64,000 bases of DNA from Desmonostoc muscorum LEGE 12446. GTDB taxonomy: Bacteria; Cyanobacteriota; Cyanobacteriia; Cyanobacteriales; Nostocaceae. Position 1 is the first letter of the stretch, and each line of letters starts with the position of its first letter. Position numbers and translations under genes: made by a program. The stretch covers positions 5,479,001 to 5,543,000 of the forward strand of contig NZ_JADEXS020000001.1 in assembly GCF_015207005.2 (NCBI RefSeq), in the 5' to 3' direction. The notes under the pieces are model-generated. The model did no database searches. It was not told where the DNA came from and saw only the letters and a list, made by a program, of their open reading frames with translations. This document shows positions 43,332 to 53,300 of the stretch, piece after piece.

Positions 43332-44993
43332 TTACTGAAGTAGTTGAATAAATTGGTACTCTTTGACAGTAGCGAGAACGCGATGAGGTCTGGATAATTG
43401 AGGGGATTGATCTTCAGAAGTCCAAGCATAGCTATTAGCTGGTACTTCGGAAAATGAGGCTACTCGTTTATCGTCAATAGCAATATAGAAATCGAGCAGT
43501 ACTTGGACTTTATCATCTATTTGTACAAAGTATATCGGATTAGTTTTCAAAATAGAAGCGATCGCACTTTGTTGCAGAAAAACTCTTAAAGCCGGGTTAT
43601 AGTCACTTAACAGGCCTGTGGTACCCATCGCCGCCAAAGCTAGCCAACAGGGAACTAACCAACCTGCAATCCAATAACGAGTTGTGAGAAACTTTTTGCC
43701 AAAGTGATAACGACCAATCCACACCACGGGTAAAATTAACCAACCCAATCCCATACCCAAGCCAATAATTGCATACTTGCGGATATCAGAACCACCCCAA
43801 CCAAGAACCACAATACTGGCGATGACAAGTAAAACACCGAACCCGCCAAAGCCATAACTGAGATTTCGCGGAAGATTCTGCTTGGCAAAAAAGTTTAATA
43901 GATTTTTTTTACCTTTTTGAAGACGGGATTGCGAGGGAATTCCTAACTCGTAAATTTTGCCTAGCCAGCTTAAACCCACAGATGCAAACAAAGCGACGAA
44001 CGGATAAAGGCAAAGACTATAGTGAGAGAAACGAGTTGTAAAAATACTAATTTCAATAAATAAGACGAGTGGAAATCCAACTAATAATAATTGGTAGCGA
44101 AAGGGATGACGGATAGCCAAAATTAGTCCTAAAATTCCGAAAAAAGCCCAAGGAAATGCTTTGAGGGCAATATTCCATACATAGAAGAGAAAATTAGTCT
44201 GATAATGGTCATTACCATTACTACCTTGATATAGAACAAATTTGTACAACTCCTCAAAACTTTGATTTCCATAATGTAACCAACTCAGCCATAGCCAAAT
44301 GAAACTAGGAATTAAACCGACGAAAAACCCTAAATATAACATTGGGTTAGTCAAATGACGATGACGGCGATGATCCCAAATTAAATAAGGCAATAAAGCT
44401 ATGATTGGAACAAAAATCATAAAACTTCTGAGTAAGAAGCCTAAACCTAAACTTAAACCAGCAATAAAACTCCAAAAGTAGCGAGTTACAGGATTTAATT
44501 CTGCTTTAATCAAAGACAAAATAGCTAAAAGTACTAATAAAACTAGAGGCACATCAGGCGTACTTAAACGACAATATTGCAACCAGAGAAATTCCACACT
44601 TAAAATTGCAGCAGCAAGCCAAGCTAATTTTTTCCCCAGGATAATTTTGCCGATTTCATATACAAGCCATAAGCAGAAAATCCCTGTAATCATGCTAGGA
44701 AGACGGGCACTCATATCATTGATACCAAACAGCTTATAGGAACTGGCAATTAACCAATAAGGTCCCGGTGTTTTATGATGTGCCTTTTCCCAAGGTGCTA
44801 TCCAATTACCAGAATCAAACATCAGACGTGCCCGTGAAGCATAAAGCGCTTCATCATGTGCTATCAGGCTGTTATACCCAGAAGTAAATAGTAATAAAGG
44901 TAGTATCCAAACTAACAAACTAAAATAGGGTAATGATACTAACAGCAGGATTTTGTGCCAAATATACTGCAAAACGTGTAATTTGTAGAACAT
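43332..44993 (-). CDS. Glycosyltransferase family 39 (ArnT/PMT-like) membrane protein
   Basis: 553 residues with about a dozen membrane helices. The conserved acidic DEALYASRARLMFDSGNWI (about 46-64) and the HHKTPGPYWLIASSYKLFG segment identify the GT-C/PMT_2 fold, in which a lipid-linked sugar is transferred to a periplasmic acceptor. The acceptor here is not known; lipid A or cell-envelope glycans are possible. ATG 44993. The far end lies next to a heptamer array. Confidence 0.88.
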   Translation of the reverse strand: MFYKLHVLQYIWHKILLLVSLPYFSLLVWILPLLLFTSGYNSLIAHDEALYASRARLMFDSGNWIAPWEKAHHKTPGPYWLIASSYKLFGINDMSARLPSMITGIFCLWLVYEIGKIILGKKLAWLAAAILSVEFLWLQYCRLSTPDVPLVLLVLLAILSLIKAELNPVTRYFWSFIAGLSLGLGFLLRSFMIFVPIIALLPYLIWDHRRHRHLTNPMLYLGFFVGLIPSFIWLWLSWLHYGNQSFEELYKFVLYQGSNGNDHYQTNFLFYVWNIALKAFPWAFFGILGLILAIRHPFRYQLLLVGFPLVLFIEISIFTTRFSHYSLCLYPFVALFASVGLSWLGKIYELGIPSQSRLQKGKKNLLNFFAKQNLPRNLSYGFGGFGVLLVIASIVVLGWGGSDIRKYAIIGLGMGLGWLILPVVWIGRYHFGKKFLTTRYWIAGWLVPCWLALAAMGTTGLLSDYNPALRVFLQQSAIASILKTNPIYFVQIDDKVQVLLDFYIAIDDKRVASFSEVPANSYAWTSEDQSPQLSRPHRVLATVKEYQFIQLLQ

Positions 44994-45372
44994 TGAAATT
45001 TAGAAAAAATGAATGCTGCAATGTGGATTTATTTATGACGAATTTCCAAAGCAAGTGAAATACACAAACTTTGAGAATTCAGAATTCAGAATTCATAATT
45101 CAGAATTAATAAGGCTTAGATACACCAACTTGAGAATGTGAACAAAATCAAGCAGGTATACAATCATTGATTTTTCAACTATTGTGACTCCTGACTTCTG
45201 ACTTCTGAATTCTGACTTCTGACTTCTGACTTCTGACTTCTGACTTCTGAATTCTGACTTCTGAATTCTCCCGCATGTGTCTTCGTGTTATTAAAATATG
45301 TTACATAGTGCTTGTTTCAAAATACCTGAAATTGCCGCAATTTTGGAAAAAATTTATCCACACGAGAGATTT
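44994..45372. repeat. Intergenic region with STRR heptamer arrays
   Basis: 379 bp. Several TCAGAAT units at about 45073-45110, then about 11 heptamers of CTGACTT/CTGAATT at 45191-45269. They are the complement of GAAGTCA/GAATTCA units (compare 50041-50127). The frame from 45298 to 45372 is not needed for the methyltransferase. Confidence 0.9.
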
Positions 45373-46026
45373 ATGCAGCTAAGACCAAATCAACGTCTAA
45401 AATTAGACGACACAGACGATCAGTTATTTTATGCCTATCCGCGCTTCGTCACCCATGTCGATGAAGGATTTATTCAACAGCTAACAGATTTGTATCGCGA
45501 TCGCCTCAAACCCAACACCCGCATCTTTGATATGATGAGCAGCTGGGTGTCTCATCTCCCAGAAGAGATGCAATTTTCCCATGTCGAGGGACACGGACTC
45601 AACGCCGAAGAACTAGCACGTAATCCCCGCTTAAATCATTACTTTGTGCAAAATCTCAACGAAAATCCGCAATTTCCCTTGCCAAATGAAGATTTTGACG
45701 CGGTTCTCAATTGCGTATCTGTGCAGTATGTCCAATATCCAGAAGCAATATTTTCCGAAATCCGCCGCATCCTCAAACCCGCTGGTGTCGCCATTATCAG
45801 CTTTTCTAACCGGATGTTTTTTCAAAAGGCGATTCAAGCTTGGCGAGAAGCACCAGAAGCACAGAGAGTGGAATTAGTCAAGGGTTACTTTGCCTCAGTA
45901 CCGGGATTTACCACCCCAGAAGCGATCGTTCATAAATCAACATTACCGAATTTTTTACAGTGGTTGGGCGCACCTGGAGGAGATCCGTTTTATGCTGTCA
46001 TAGCTTATCGTGACAACAGTATTTAG
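45373..46026 (+). CDS. SAM-dependent methyltransferase (class I)
   Basis: 217 residues from ATG 45373 (MQLRPNQRLKLDD), which has ACGAGAG upstream; the ATG at 45298 is next to a repeat array and adds 25 residues of uncertain value. Motif I is RIFDMMSSWVSHLPEE, an atypical version without GxGxG. Later motifs are FDAVLNCVSVQYVQYPE and EIRRILKPAGVAIISFSNR. The substrate is unknown. It stands alone. Confidence 0.8.
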   Translation: MQLRPNQRLKLDDTDDQLFYAYPRFVTHVDEGFIQQLTDLYRDRLKPNTRIFDMMSSWVSHLPEEMQFSHVEGHGLNAEELARNPRLNHYFVQNLNENPQFPLPNEDFDAVLNCVSVQYVQYPEAIFSEIRRILKPAGVAIISFSNRMFFQKAIQAWREAPEAQRVELVKGYFASVPGFTTPEAIVHKSTLPNFLQWLGAPGGDPFYAVIAYRDNSI

Positions 46027-46164
46027 AGAACAAAAATATGACACTTGGGTAAGTCCCATAATTTACAACCTACGCAATAATTATCGAAAAGTAAATTTTC
46101 TGGGTCAAAATTACAAGCAGCGCAGATAATTGCGTCAAAGCTCAAGTATCAGGAGAACCCAAAA

Positions 46165-46674
46165 ATGATTTTACACCGTGGGCGTAGAGTTGTAGCTGCG
46201 TTGTTACTGTCAGTATTACTACTGACAGCATCTTGCTCTGCAAAAACACCTGGACGTTTTGACCAGGCGCAACAAGATAGCACTAAGCAAAAAAGCGGTC
46301 AAGCTGTGGCTAAGACCGCTACTCAAGGTAGCGAATTTAACAAATTGTTCCCAGATGCTAGTGATGGCTACCAGCGCGTCTATACCCAAGAGAAAAAAGG
46401 TTTTGCTGAAGCGAAGTTGAAGAAAGGCGGTAAAGATATCGCTTTGCTGTCTATTTCCGATACCAGCAGCGTACCAGCAACAGCAGCAAAGTTCTCGAAT
46501 AGTACCAAAAAAATTGGCGGTTATCCGGCAGTAGAAATAGGTAACACGCAAACTGCAATTTTGGTAGGTAAGTACCAAGTAAAAGTACTTTCCCGCGATC
46601 CGTCATTTAAAGCTAGCGATCGCGCAGATTGGATAGAAAAATTTAATCTCAATGGTCTAGCTAAACTCAAATGA
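46165..46674 (+). CDS. Lipoprotein of unknown function
   Basis: 169 residues. The N terminus RRVVAALLLSVLLLTASC is a lipoprotein signal with lipobox LTASC; cysteine at about residue 26. The mature part is small, Lys/Gln/Thr-rich, with a GGKDIALLSISDTSSVPATAA segment. AGGAG precedes ATG 46165. A larger protein of unknown function follows 48 bp later and is probably co-transcribed. Confidence 0.85.
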   Translation: MILHRGRRVVAALLLSVLLLTASCSAKTPGRFDQAQQDSTKQKSGQAVAKTATQGSEFNKLFPDASDGYQRVYTQEKKGFAEAKLKKGGKDIALLSISDTSSVPATAAKFSNSTKKIGGYPAVEIGNTQTAILVGKYQVKVLSRDPSFKASDRADWIEKFNLNGLAKLK

Positions 46675-46722
46675 GCCGCATTGCCAATATCAACATAACA
46701 AAACTTAAATCAGGAGATTTTT

Positions 46723-47610
46723 GTGAGCAAATCAATTTTTGAATTGGTCGATCAATTGCCAACCAGCGGCTTGACTGTTTCTCTATTAAATTCCCTCGAT
46801 TTTGTTGCTCCTGGCCAGTGGCAAAATACCGTTGGCTTTGTTAACACTATTAAGGCAGTTACTCTCGAAACTGACGAAGATTTAATTCAGCAAATTGGCG
46901 AACGAGCAATTTATCTATTCAACGATAAATCTCAGGGATATCAAACAGCTTTGTGGCTATATCAAACCGTTGATAATACAGATAAAGCCCTTGGTGCAGC
47001 AGCTTTAGCTAACAAAGTCGGCGAGAAAATTCCTTTATTGGGTTTTTTAAACTCTGTCACTCCCAAACCTGACAAAGCCCAAACCATCGATTTGACATTA
47101 AAATTAGTTGCCGAATTGGTAGCATTCTGTCAAATTAACGGCATTCCTGGAGATAGTATCGGGGATTTTGTAGCTTCTTTGGGAGAATATAGCGGCGAGT
47201 CACTCATCCGTATGGTGGCCTTAGTTTGTGTTGATGGTTTGATACCTCTAGGCCCAGACTTCATCAGCAAAGCCATATCCGGGTTGAATCAGACAAATCC
47301 CCAAGAGTTAGAACAAAACTCAACTTTCCAAAACATCAAAGATGTGATTCCAGGCAACAATGCTGGCAGTAAACTCAACTTTATCGGCGAAAGCTTTGAC
47401 TCAGTTAAAGGTTGGATGAGTGGGCTAGTTAGTGCCAATAATTTAACACCACAAAAAGTTGTCCACAACTTGCAAACTTTTGCGGATATTGCCGATGACA
47501 AGTTAGACTACCTCGCGGCGTTCCTCGATGTAGCAACCAATTATTATGAACACACAGGTACGCAAACTTTGGCACGTCGCTTAATTGAACGGGCGGTGGC
47601 TGAGATTTAG
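46723..47610 (+). CDS. Hypothetical protein paired with the lipoprotein
   Basis: 295 residues from GTG 46723, preceded by CAGGAGATTTTT. It is mostly helical, with no signal peptide, membrane helix or motif that I recognise (SIFELVDQLPTSGLTVSLLN; LDYLAAFLDVATNYYEHTG at the C terminus). Its position after the lipoprotein gene suggests a linked function. Confidence 0.75.
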   Translation: MSKSIFELVDQLPTSGLTVSLLNSLDFVAPGQWQNTVGFVNTIKAVTLETDEDLIQQIGERAIYLFNDKSQGYQTALWLYQTVDNTDKALGAAALANKVGEKIPLLGFLNSVTPKPDKAQTIDLTLKLVAELVAFCQINGIPGDSIGDFVASLGEYSGESLIRMVALVCVDGLIPLGPDFISKAISGLNQTNPQELEQNSTFQNIKDVIPGNNAGSKLNFIGESFDSVKGWMSGLVSANNLTPQKVVHNLQTFADIADDKLDYLAAFLDVATNYYEHTGTQTLARRLIERAVAEI

Positions 47611-47615
47611 GTTGA

Positions 47616-47714
47616 TGGGGGACTGGGGACTGGGGACTGGGGACTGGGGACTGGGGACTGGGGACTGGGGACTGGGGACTGGGGGCTGGGGACTGGGGAC
47701 TGGGGACTGGGGAC
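47616..47714. repeat. Eleven GGGGACTGG nonamer units
   Basis: Tandem GGGGACTGG repeats (11 nearly perfect units), interrupted at 47715 by a MITE; further GGACTGGGG units appear after it at 47961-47980. Confidence 0.95.
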
Positions 47715-47959
47715 TAGGGCGTGTTTTCAAACTGCTCGTTTAGCCTCCTAACTTTTTAGATCCCCCTAAGTCCCCCTTAAAAAGGGGGACTTTAAGAGAC
47801 TCTGAGCAAGCCTTTTTAAGGTTGGGGGATCTAATACCGTTTCACTTTAATTATGATACAAATACGTTGGTAGGGGCACGGCAATGCCGTGCCCCTACGC
47901 GAAATCTATATGTATCAGGGTTTTAGTGAAATGGTATAAGACTTTGAAAACACGCCCTA
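47715..47959. mobile_element. MITE with perfect 17-bp inverted ends and TA termini, containing nested repeats
   Basis: Left end TAGGGCGTGTTTTCAAA (47715-47731) and its exact complement at 47943-47959; the ends are bounded by TA, typical of IS630/Tc1-like elements. It is inserted inside a GGGGACTGG array. Nested inside: an element 47757-47833 with ends TAGATCCCCC / GGGGGATCTA, and another 47831-47940 with ends near CT-ATACC-TTTCACT. The latter encloses a GTAGGGGCACGGCA palindrome (47870-47898). It has no coding sequence. Confidence 0.85.
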
Positions 47960-48085
47960 AGGACTGGGGACTGGGGACTGTTTTTTAATACCCAGTACCC
48001 AATCCCTAATCCCTAATCCCCAATACCCAGTACCCAATCCCCAATCCCCAATCCCCAGTACCCAATCCCCAATCCCCATACCAAA
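47960..48085. repeat. CCCAGTACCCAATCCC arrays
   Basis: Irregular repeats of ACCCAGT/ACCCAAT/CCCCAAT units, complementary in style to the GGGGACT arrays on the other side of the MITE. No gene. Confidence 0.85.
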
Positions 48086-48808
48086 TTAAGGCAAACGCAG
48101 ATCAGCTGCGATCGCGTATAAATAAGGTTGAAAAATAGCCAAATTTTCCAGCTTCTCAAACTTACCTGTTTGCGTACCTGAATCAAAGGCAGTGGTAATT
48201 ACGTAAAGTTTAGTGCCATCAAAGGCAACATGACCGATATGTTGCTCTTGTACTCCACTTTGTTGGTTCAGTCCCACGAACCCATAACGGATTCCCTGAA
48301 GCTTACCAACTGCTACTGCTTGCGGCGGGTGGGCTGAAAAAGTAATCTCTTTCCCATATTCACCCTGACGGTCTTTGGCAAAAGTAGCATAGTTGTCTGC
48401 GACCCAAGCCTTGAGTGCTGTCAATACCTGAGTTTGATATTTAGAACTTTGGTAATCAACTTGAGAACCAGTTGGAATACCCGCAGCTACAAGTTTCTTT
48501 TGAAAATCCGGAATCTTTTCTAGTGGGTAAACGTTAATCTCAACTGTACCCAAAACTTTTCCTTTAGAGGAAATACACAACAAGGGCGCATTTCCATCGC
48601 AAGCAGCAACTTGCCAGTCAGTTGGAGCAGCAGCAGTATTTCCGAGAATTTTATGCCAGATATTTCCCTCACCAGGGTTGGGATGTTTTGCCACAGCGGG
48701 GGGATTTGGCGCTTTCTTTGGAGAAAATTGCGGGAGAACAAACTTTGCTCCCACCGGGATTAACACCACCAAAATCAAACCTAGTAGTAAATGATAAAGT
48801 CGTAACAT
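48086..48808 (-). CDS. Hypothetical membrane-anchored or exported protein
   Basis: 240 residues. One N-terminal hydrophobic segment (LYHLLLGLILVVLIPVGAKFVLP, residues 4-26) acts as a signal anchor; a Pro-rich linker follows. The rest looks like a beta-rich exported domain with paired Cys in CDGNAPLLC (about 70-78). I recognise no family. It starts on the strand opposite lpxD, with a divergent promoter gap of about 170 bp. Confidence 0.7.
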   Translation of the reverse strand: MLRLYHLLLGLILVVLIPVGAKFVLPQFSPKKAPNPPAVAKHPNPGEGNIWHKILGNTAAAPTDWQVAACDGNAPLLCISSKGKVLGTVEINVYPLEKIPDFQKKLVAAGIPTGSQVDYQSSKYQTQVLTALKAWVADNYATFAKDRQGEYGKEITFSAHPPQAVAVGKLQGIRYGFVGLNQQSGVQEQHIGHVAFDGTKLYVITTAFDSGTQTGKFEKLENLAIFQPYLYAIAADLRLP

Positions 48809-48977
48809 CTTCGTAAAAATCTAAAGCCAAGGATTCTAGAGTGATGAAATAGTTTGTAATTCGTAATTAATTTAGATACATTTAGCTTCTATTAGTTTTA
48901 CCTGATTGATAAACGCAATGGTATCTTAGCGTGTTAGTGATCTAATAACCCTAGAACTTTAATTTGCGTTTTTACTA

Positions 48978-50033
48978 ATGAAATTCAGCGAAATCCTACA
49001 CCAATTCGGCAACGCAGCTACGGTTCATAGCTTGAGTGTCAATCCAAACCATGACCCAGAAATTACGGGAGTAGCGGCTATTGATGAAGCTACTGATGGT
49101 AATCTCAGCTATGTGGAGGGAGCAAAATTTGGATCTTTTATCGGTAAAACCAACGCTAGTGCTTTAATTTTGCCCCAAGACGAAAAGTTACAGGCGCTTG
49201 CACAAGAACGTGGTGTTGTCTGGCTAAGCACTCCAGAACCGCGACTGTTATTTGCTAAAGCGATCGCAATTTTTTACCAACCATATCGTCCCGTCCCAGA
49301 AATTCATCAGAGTGCTGTGATTCATTCCACGGCTAAAATTGGTAGTGATGTTTATATTGGCCCCCATGTTGTCATTGAACAAGGGGTGGAAGTTGGTAAC
49401 GGTGCAATTATCCATCCGAATGTGGTGGTCTATCCAGATGTCAAAATCGGCGATCGCACTATCTTACACGCCAATTGCACTATCCACGAACGCACCCACA
49501 TCGGTGCAGATTGCGTAATTCACAGTGGCGCTGTTATCGGTGCAGAAGGCTTTGGTTTTGTTCCTACCCGTAGTGGTTGGTTCAAAATGGAACAATCCGG
49601 CTATACAGTTTTAGAAGATGGTGTGGTAATTGGCTGCAACAGTGCCGTTGACCGTCCATCTGTGGGAGAAACACGGGTCGGCCGTAATACAGTAGTTGAC
49701 AACTTAGTGCAAATAGGCCACGGTTGCCAAATAGGTGCTGGTTGTGCGATCGCAGGTCAGGCCGGCTTGTCTGGAGGTGTCAAACTGGGGAATCGCGTTA
49801 TCTTAGCTGGACAAGCAGGAATCGCCAATCAAGTGAAGTTGGGAGATGGGGCGATCGTATCTGCCCAAACTGGAATTCTCAGTGATGTTGCACCAGGAGA
49901 AATTGTCTCAGGAACTCCCGCAATGCCCCATAAAGTGTATCTCAAGGCATCTGCTATTTACCATCGCCTGCCAGATATCTATCAATCGTTAAAACAATTG
50001 CAACGTAAATTCAACAATAGCAATGGTGAATAA
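48978..50033 (+). CDS. lpxD: UDP-3-O-acylglucosamine N-acyltransferase (lipid A biosynthesis)
   Basis: 351 residues, normal size. An N-terminal LpxD-specific domain (MKFSEILHQFGNAATVH..., LILPQDEKLQALAQERG) is followed by hexapeptide repeats (IGSDVYIGPHVVIEQGVEVGNG onwards) and the active-site region VQIGHGCQIGAGCAIAGQ with the catalytic His. It transfers a hydroxyacyl group from ACP in lipid A synthesis. It stands alone, followed by a heptamer array and a hairpin terminator. Confidence 0.95.
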   Translation: MKFSEILHQFGNAATVHSLSVNPNHDPEITGVAAIDEATDGNLSYVEGAKFGSFIGKTNASALILPQDEKLQALAQERGVVWLSTPEPRLLFAKAIAIFYQPYRPVPEIHQSAVIHSTAKIGSDVYIGPHVVIEQGVEVGNGAIIHPNVVVYPDVKIGDRTILHANCTIHERTHIGADCVIHSGAVIGAEGFGFVPTRSGWFKMEQSGYTVLEDGVVIGCNSAVDRPSVGETRVGRNTVVDNLVQIGHGCQIGAGCAIAGQAGLSGGVKLGNRVILAGQAGIANQVKLGDGAIVSAQTGILSDVAPGEIVSGTPAMPHKVYLKASAIYHRLPDIYQSLKQLQRKFNNSNGE

Positions 50034-50040
50034 AAGCTAG

Positions 50041-50127
50041 GTCAGAAGTCAGAATTCAGAATTCAGAAGTCAGAAGTCAGAAGTCAGAATTCAGAATTCA
50101 GAAGTCAGAAGTCAGAAGTCAGAAGTC
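50041..50127. repeat. STRR heptamer array (GTCAGAA / TTCAGAA)
   Basis: About 12 heptamers TCAGAAG/TCAGAAT downstream of lpxD, same family as 45191-45269 in opposite orientation. Confidence 0.95.
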
Positions 50128-50241
50128 ATCTGTTGAATTTTGACGTTGATTGAGAAAATATCTTTTTCAAAAGAAAAATAAAGTACCCTAGAGGGTACTT
50201 TCAAGGTATGTAAAAACTGCCAAAATATAAGTCATCTAGGA

Positions 50242-50267
50242 TTAACCTGAGAAATTTCTCAGGTTAA
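50242..50267. terminator. Terminator-like hairpin
   Basis: TTAACCTGAGAAATTTCTCAGGTTAA, a 26-bp palindrome followed by TTTTTTGATTTT on the plus strand. A second hairpin, AAAGTACCCT/AGGGTACTTT, lies at 50180-50201 without a T-run. Confidence 0.75.
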
Positions 50268-50324
50268 TTTTTTGATTTTGCTATTTGTCAATGCGGCGGA
50301 TCAATAATCAATTAAGCTCCCTCA

Positions 50325-53300
50325 ATGACTTCTAATATTACAGCCCAAATTCAAGGAGAAATCAGCGGTCAAATAGCCGTTGGGAGTCGCATTATTCAGA
50401 TTGGCTCTGTCCACGGCGGTGTAGTGAACATTGCCTCAGCAGAACAGCAACCCCGCCGAAAAGCTATTGCTACACCAGTCTTTTTATTACCGCGTCCCTT
50501 TGAGCAATTGATTGGGCGCAAGGATGAAATTAAAAGTGCGATCGCTGCTCTAGAATCTAAGCAATCAGTAGAGTTTTATAGCGTATCTGGTTTGGGTAAG
50601 TCAGTTCTGCTGCGTAATTTGGCTTATCATCCCCAAATTAGTGCGCCTTTTGCTGATGGGGTAATCAGTTTTACTGTGCGTTATCAAACCGTAGCTGACT
50701 TGCTGCAATGTTTTTTTGAAGCCTTCTATGAAACCGATATTGCTTATAAACCAACTTATACCGAAATTCGCCAAGCTCTACAAAATAAACAAGCTCTAAT
50801 TATCCTCGACGATCAAAAATTAACACGGGATGATCTTGAAGAACTGATCAATGCTACTCCTGGTTGTACCTTTGTTTTAGCTTCCCCAGAACGTCATCTT
50901 TGGGGAGAGGGACAAGGAATGAAATTGCTAGGACTGGCAATTCCAGATGCCCTTACCTTGGTTGAAAGAGAACTGCAACGCCAGCTAACCTCCGAAGAAC
51001 AACAGCTAGCAGAAACTCTTTGCACTGTTTTAGAGGGACATCCTCTACAATTGATTTTGACGATCGCAACTGTGCAAGAAGAAAAGCGATCGCTTAGCGA
51101 GGTAGTTCAGCAACTCCAGCCCTCTCAACAAACTAACTCGCTAATTAAACAGATTTTAGCGTCACGGACAAAGCCGCAACTGGTTATCTTAGCTGTTTTA
51201 GCTGCCTTGGGTGGTGTAGCACTGTTGATGACACAGGCAGCAGCTATGAGTAAATTGCCGGATGCTGAGGTAATTTTGCAGACATTAGTCAAGTGGAATT
51301 TGGTTGAGATGGAAGGCGATCGCTACAACCTCAATCAAACTCTAGTTGAAGCTGTACAACAAGAATATGATTTAACGCCGTGGCGAGAGAACGCTCTCGA
51401 ATATTTTAAAAGTTGGACACAACAGTATCAAACAGCACCCAACATTTTATTAGCTGAAACCGATGCCATCTTCCAAACTTTAATCTGGGCGGTTGGGGTT
51501 GGGCGGTGGGCAGAGACTTTGCAAATAGTGAAAGCTGTGGAGGGCGCTTTTGCTTTAAGTAAGCAATGGGGTTTATGGGAGCAATTACTGCAATGGGCAC
51601 TGCAAGCAGCCCAAGCAATGGGAGACAAAGCAGCCGAAGCTTGGGCGTTGCATCAATTGGGTAGTCGCGCCCTTTGTTTAGAGGAAATGACCACAGCCGA
51701 AAATTACCTGACTCAAGCCCTACAAATCCGCGAGTCCTTGGGCGATGAAGTTGGCAAAGCCGTAACCCGCCACAATCTCAATCTCCTTGCTGTTCCACCT
51801 GCACCACCGCCGATTGAACAAACTTCATTTTGGCTGAAAACTTTCCTCGCCCTTTTGCTCATAGGATTAACAGGATGGTTCGTTTGGTCTTTGTTGTATC
51901 GACCCACGCCGCGCCTCAGCCTTAGCCCCGAAAGCCTCAACTTTGGCCGTCAACCTGTGAAACTTCCTAGCCAACCGCAAACTGTCACCCTTGAAAACAG
52001 CGGCTCAGCAGTTTTAAAAATCACAAGAAAAATCGAAATCACTGGCAGCGAGTCTAATGATTTTACCATTAGCAATAACAGCTGCTCTGAAGATTCCATC
52101 CAGCCGCGAGCCAACTGTACTGTCAGCATCAGCTTTGGGCCGAGAGATGTTGGTAAGCGTAATGCTAGCCTGAGTATCACTGACAATAGCGCTGATAAAC
52201 CACATCTTGTGCAGCTAACAGGTGAAGGTTTTAGTTCAAATAACCAACCACCACTAGCAAATCCCGATACATCACAGACGGGCTACTTTCAGCGAGTTAC
52301 TATTCCTGTATTAAATAACGATCGCGACCCAGATGGCGATGTGATTAACATTAGTAATTTTACACAAGCAACTAATGGCACAGTCTCACGCGCCAATGAC
52401 CAAAAAAGTTTGATTTATCAGCCAAATCGTGGCTTTTCAGGTGAAGATACATTCACTTACAGCATTCAGGATGCTAAAGGTGCCACGGCAAAGGCTACGG
52501 TGAAGGTGACGGTAGCACAACAGCCGAATCAACCACCACTAGCAAATCTCGATACATCACAGACGGGCTACTTTCAGCAAGTTACTATTCCTGTATTGGA
52601 CAATGATACCGACCCAGATGGCGATGCGATTAACATTAGTAATTTTACACAAGCAACTAATGGCACAGTCTCACGCGCCAATGACCAAAAAAGTTTGATT
52701 TATCAGCCAAATCGTGGCTTTTCAGGTGAAGATACATTCACTTACAGCATTCAGGATGCTAAAGGTGCCACGGCAAAGGCTACGGTGAAGGTGACGGTAG
52801 CACAACAGCCGAATCAACCACCAATAGCAAATCCCGATACATCACAGACGGGCTACTTTCAGCAAGTTACTATTCCTGTATTGAACAATGATACCGACCC
52901 AAATGGCAATGCGATTAACATTAGTAATTTTACACAAGCAACTAATGGTACAGTCTCACGCGCTAATGACCAGAAAAGTCTGATTTATCAGCCAAATCGT
53001 GGTTTTTCTGGTGAAGATACATTCACTTACACCATTCGGGATGCTAAAGGTGCCACGGCAAAGGCTACGGTGAAGGTGACGGTAGCACAACAGCCGAATC
53101 AACCACCAATAGCAAATCCCGATACATCACAGACGGACTACTTTCAGCAAGTTACTATTCCTGTATTGAACAATGATACCGACCCAAATGGCAATGCGAT
53201 TAACATTAGTAATTTTACACAAGCAACTAATGGTACAGTCTCACGCGCTAATGACCAGAAAAGTCTGATTTATCAGCCAAATCGTGGTTTTTCTGGTGAA

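Noticed and set aside
45186..45270. Heptamer array as a CRISPR
   Set aside because: Units are contiguous 7-mers without spacers; the same is true of 50041-50127 and the GGGGACTGG array. No cas gene was seen in the window.
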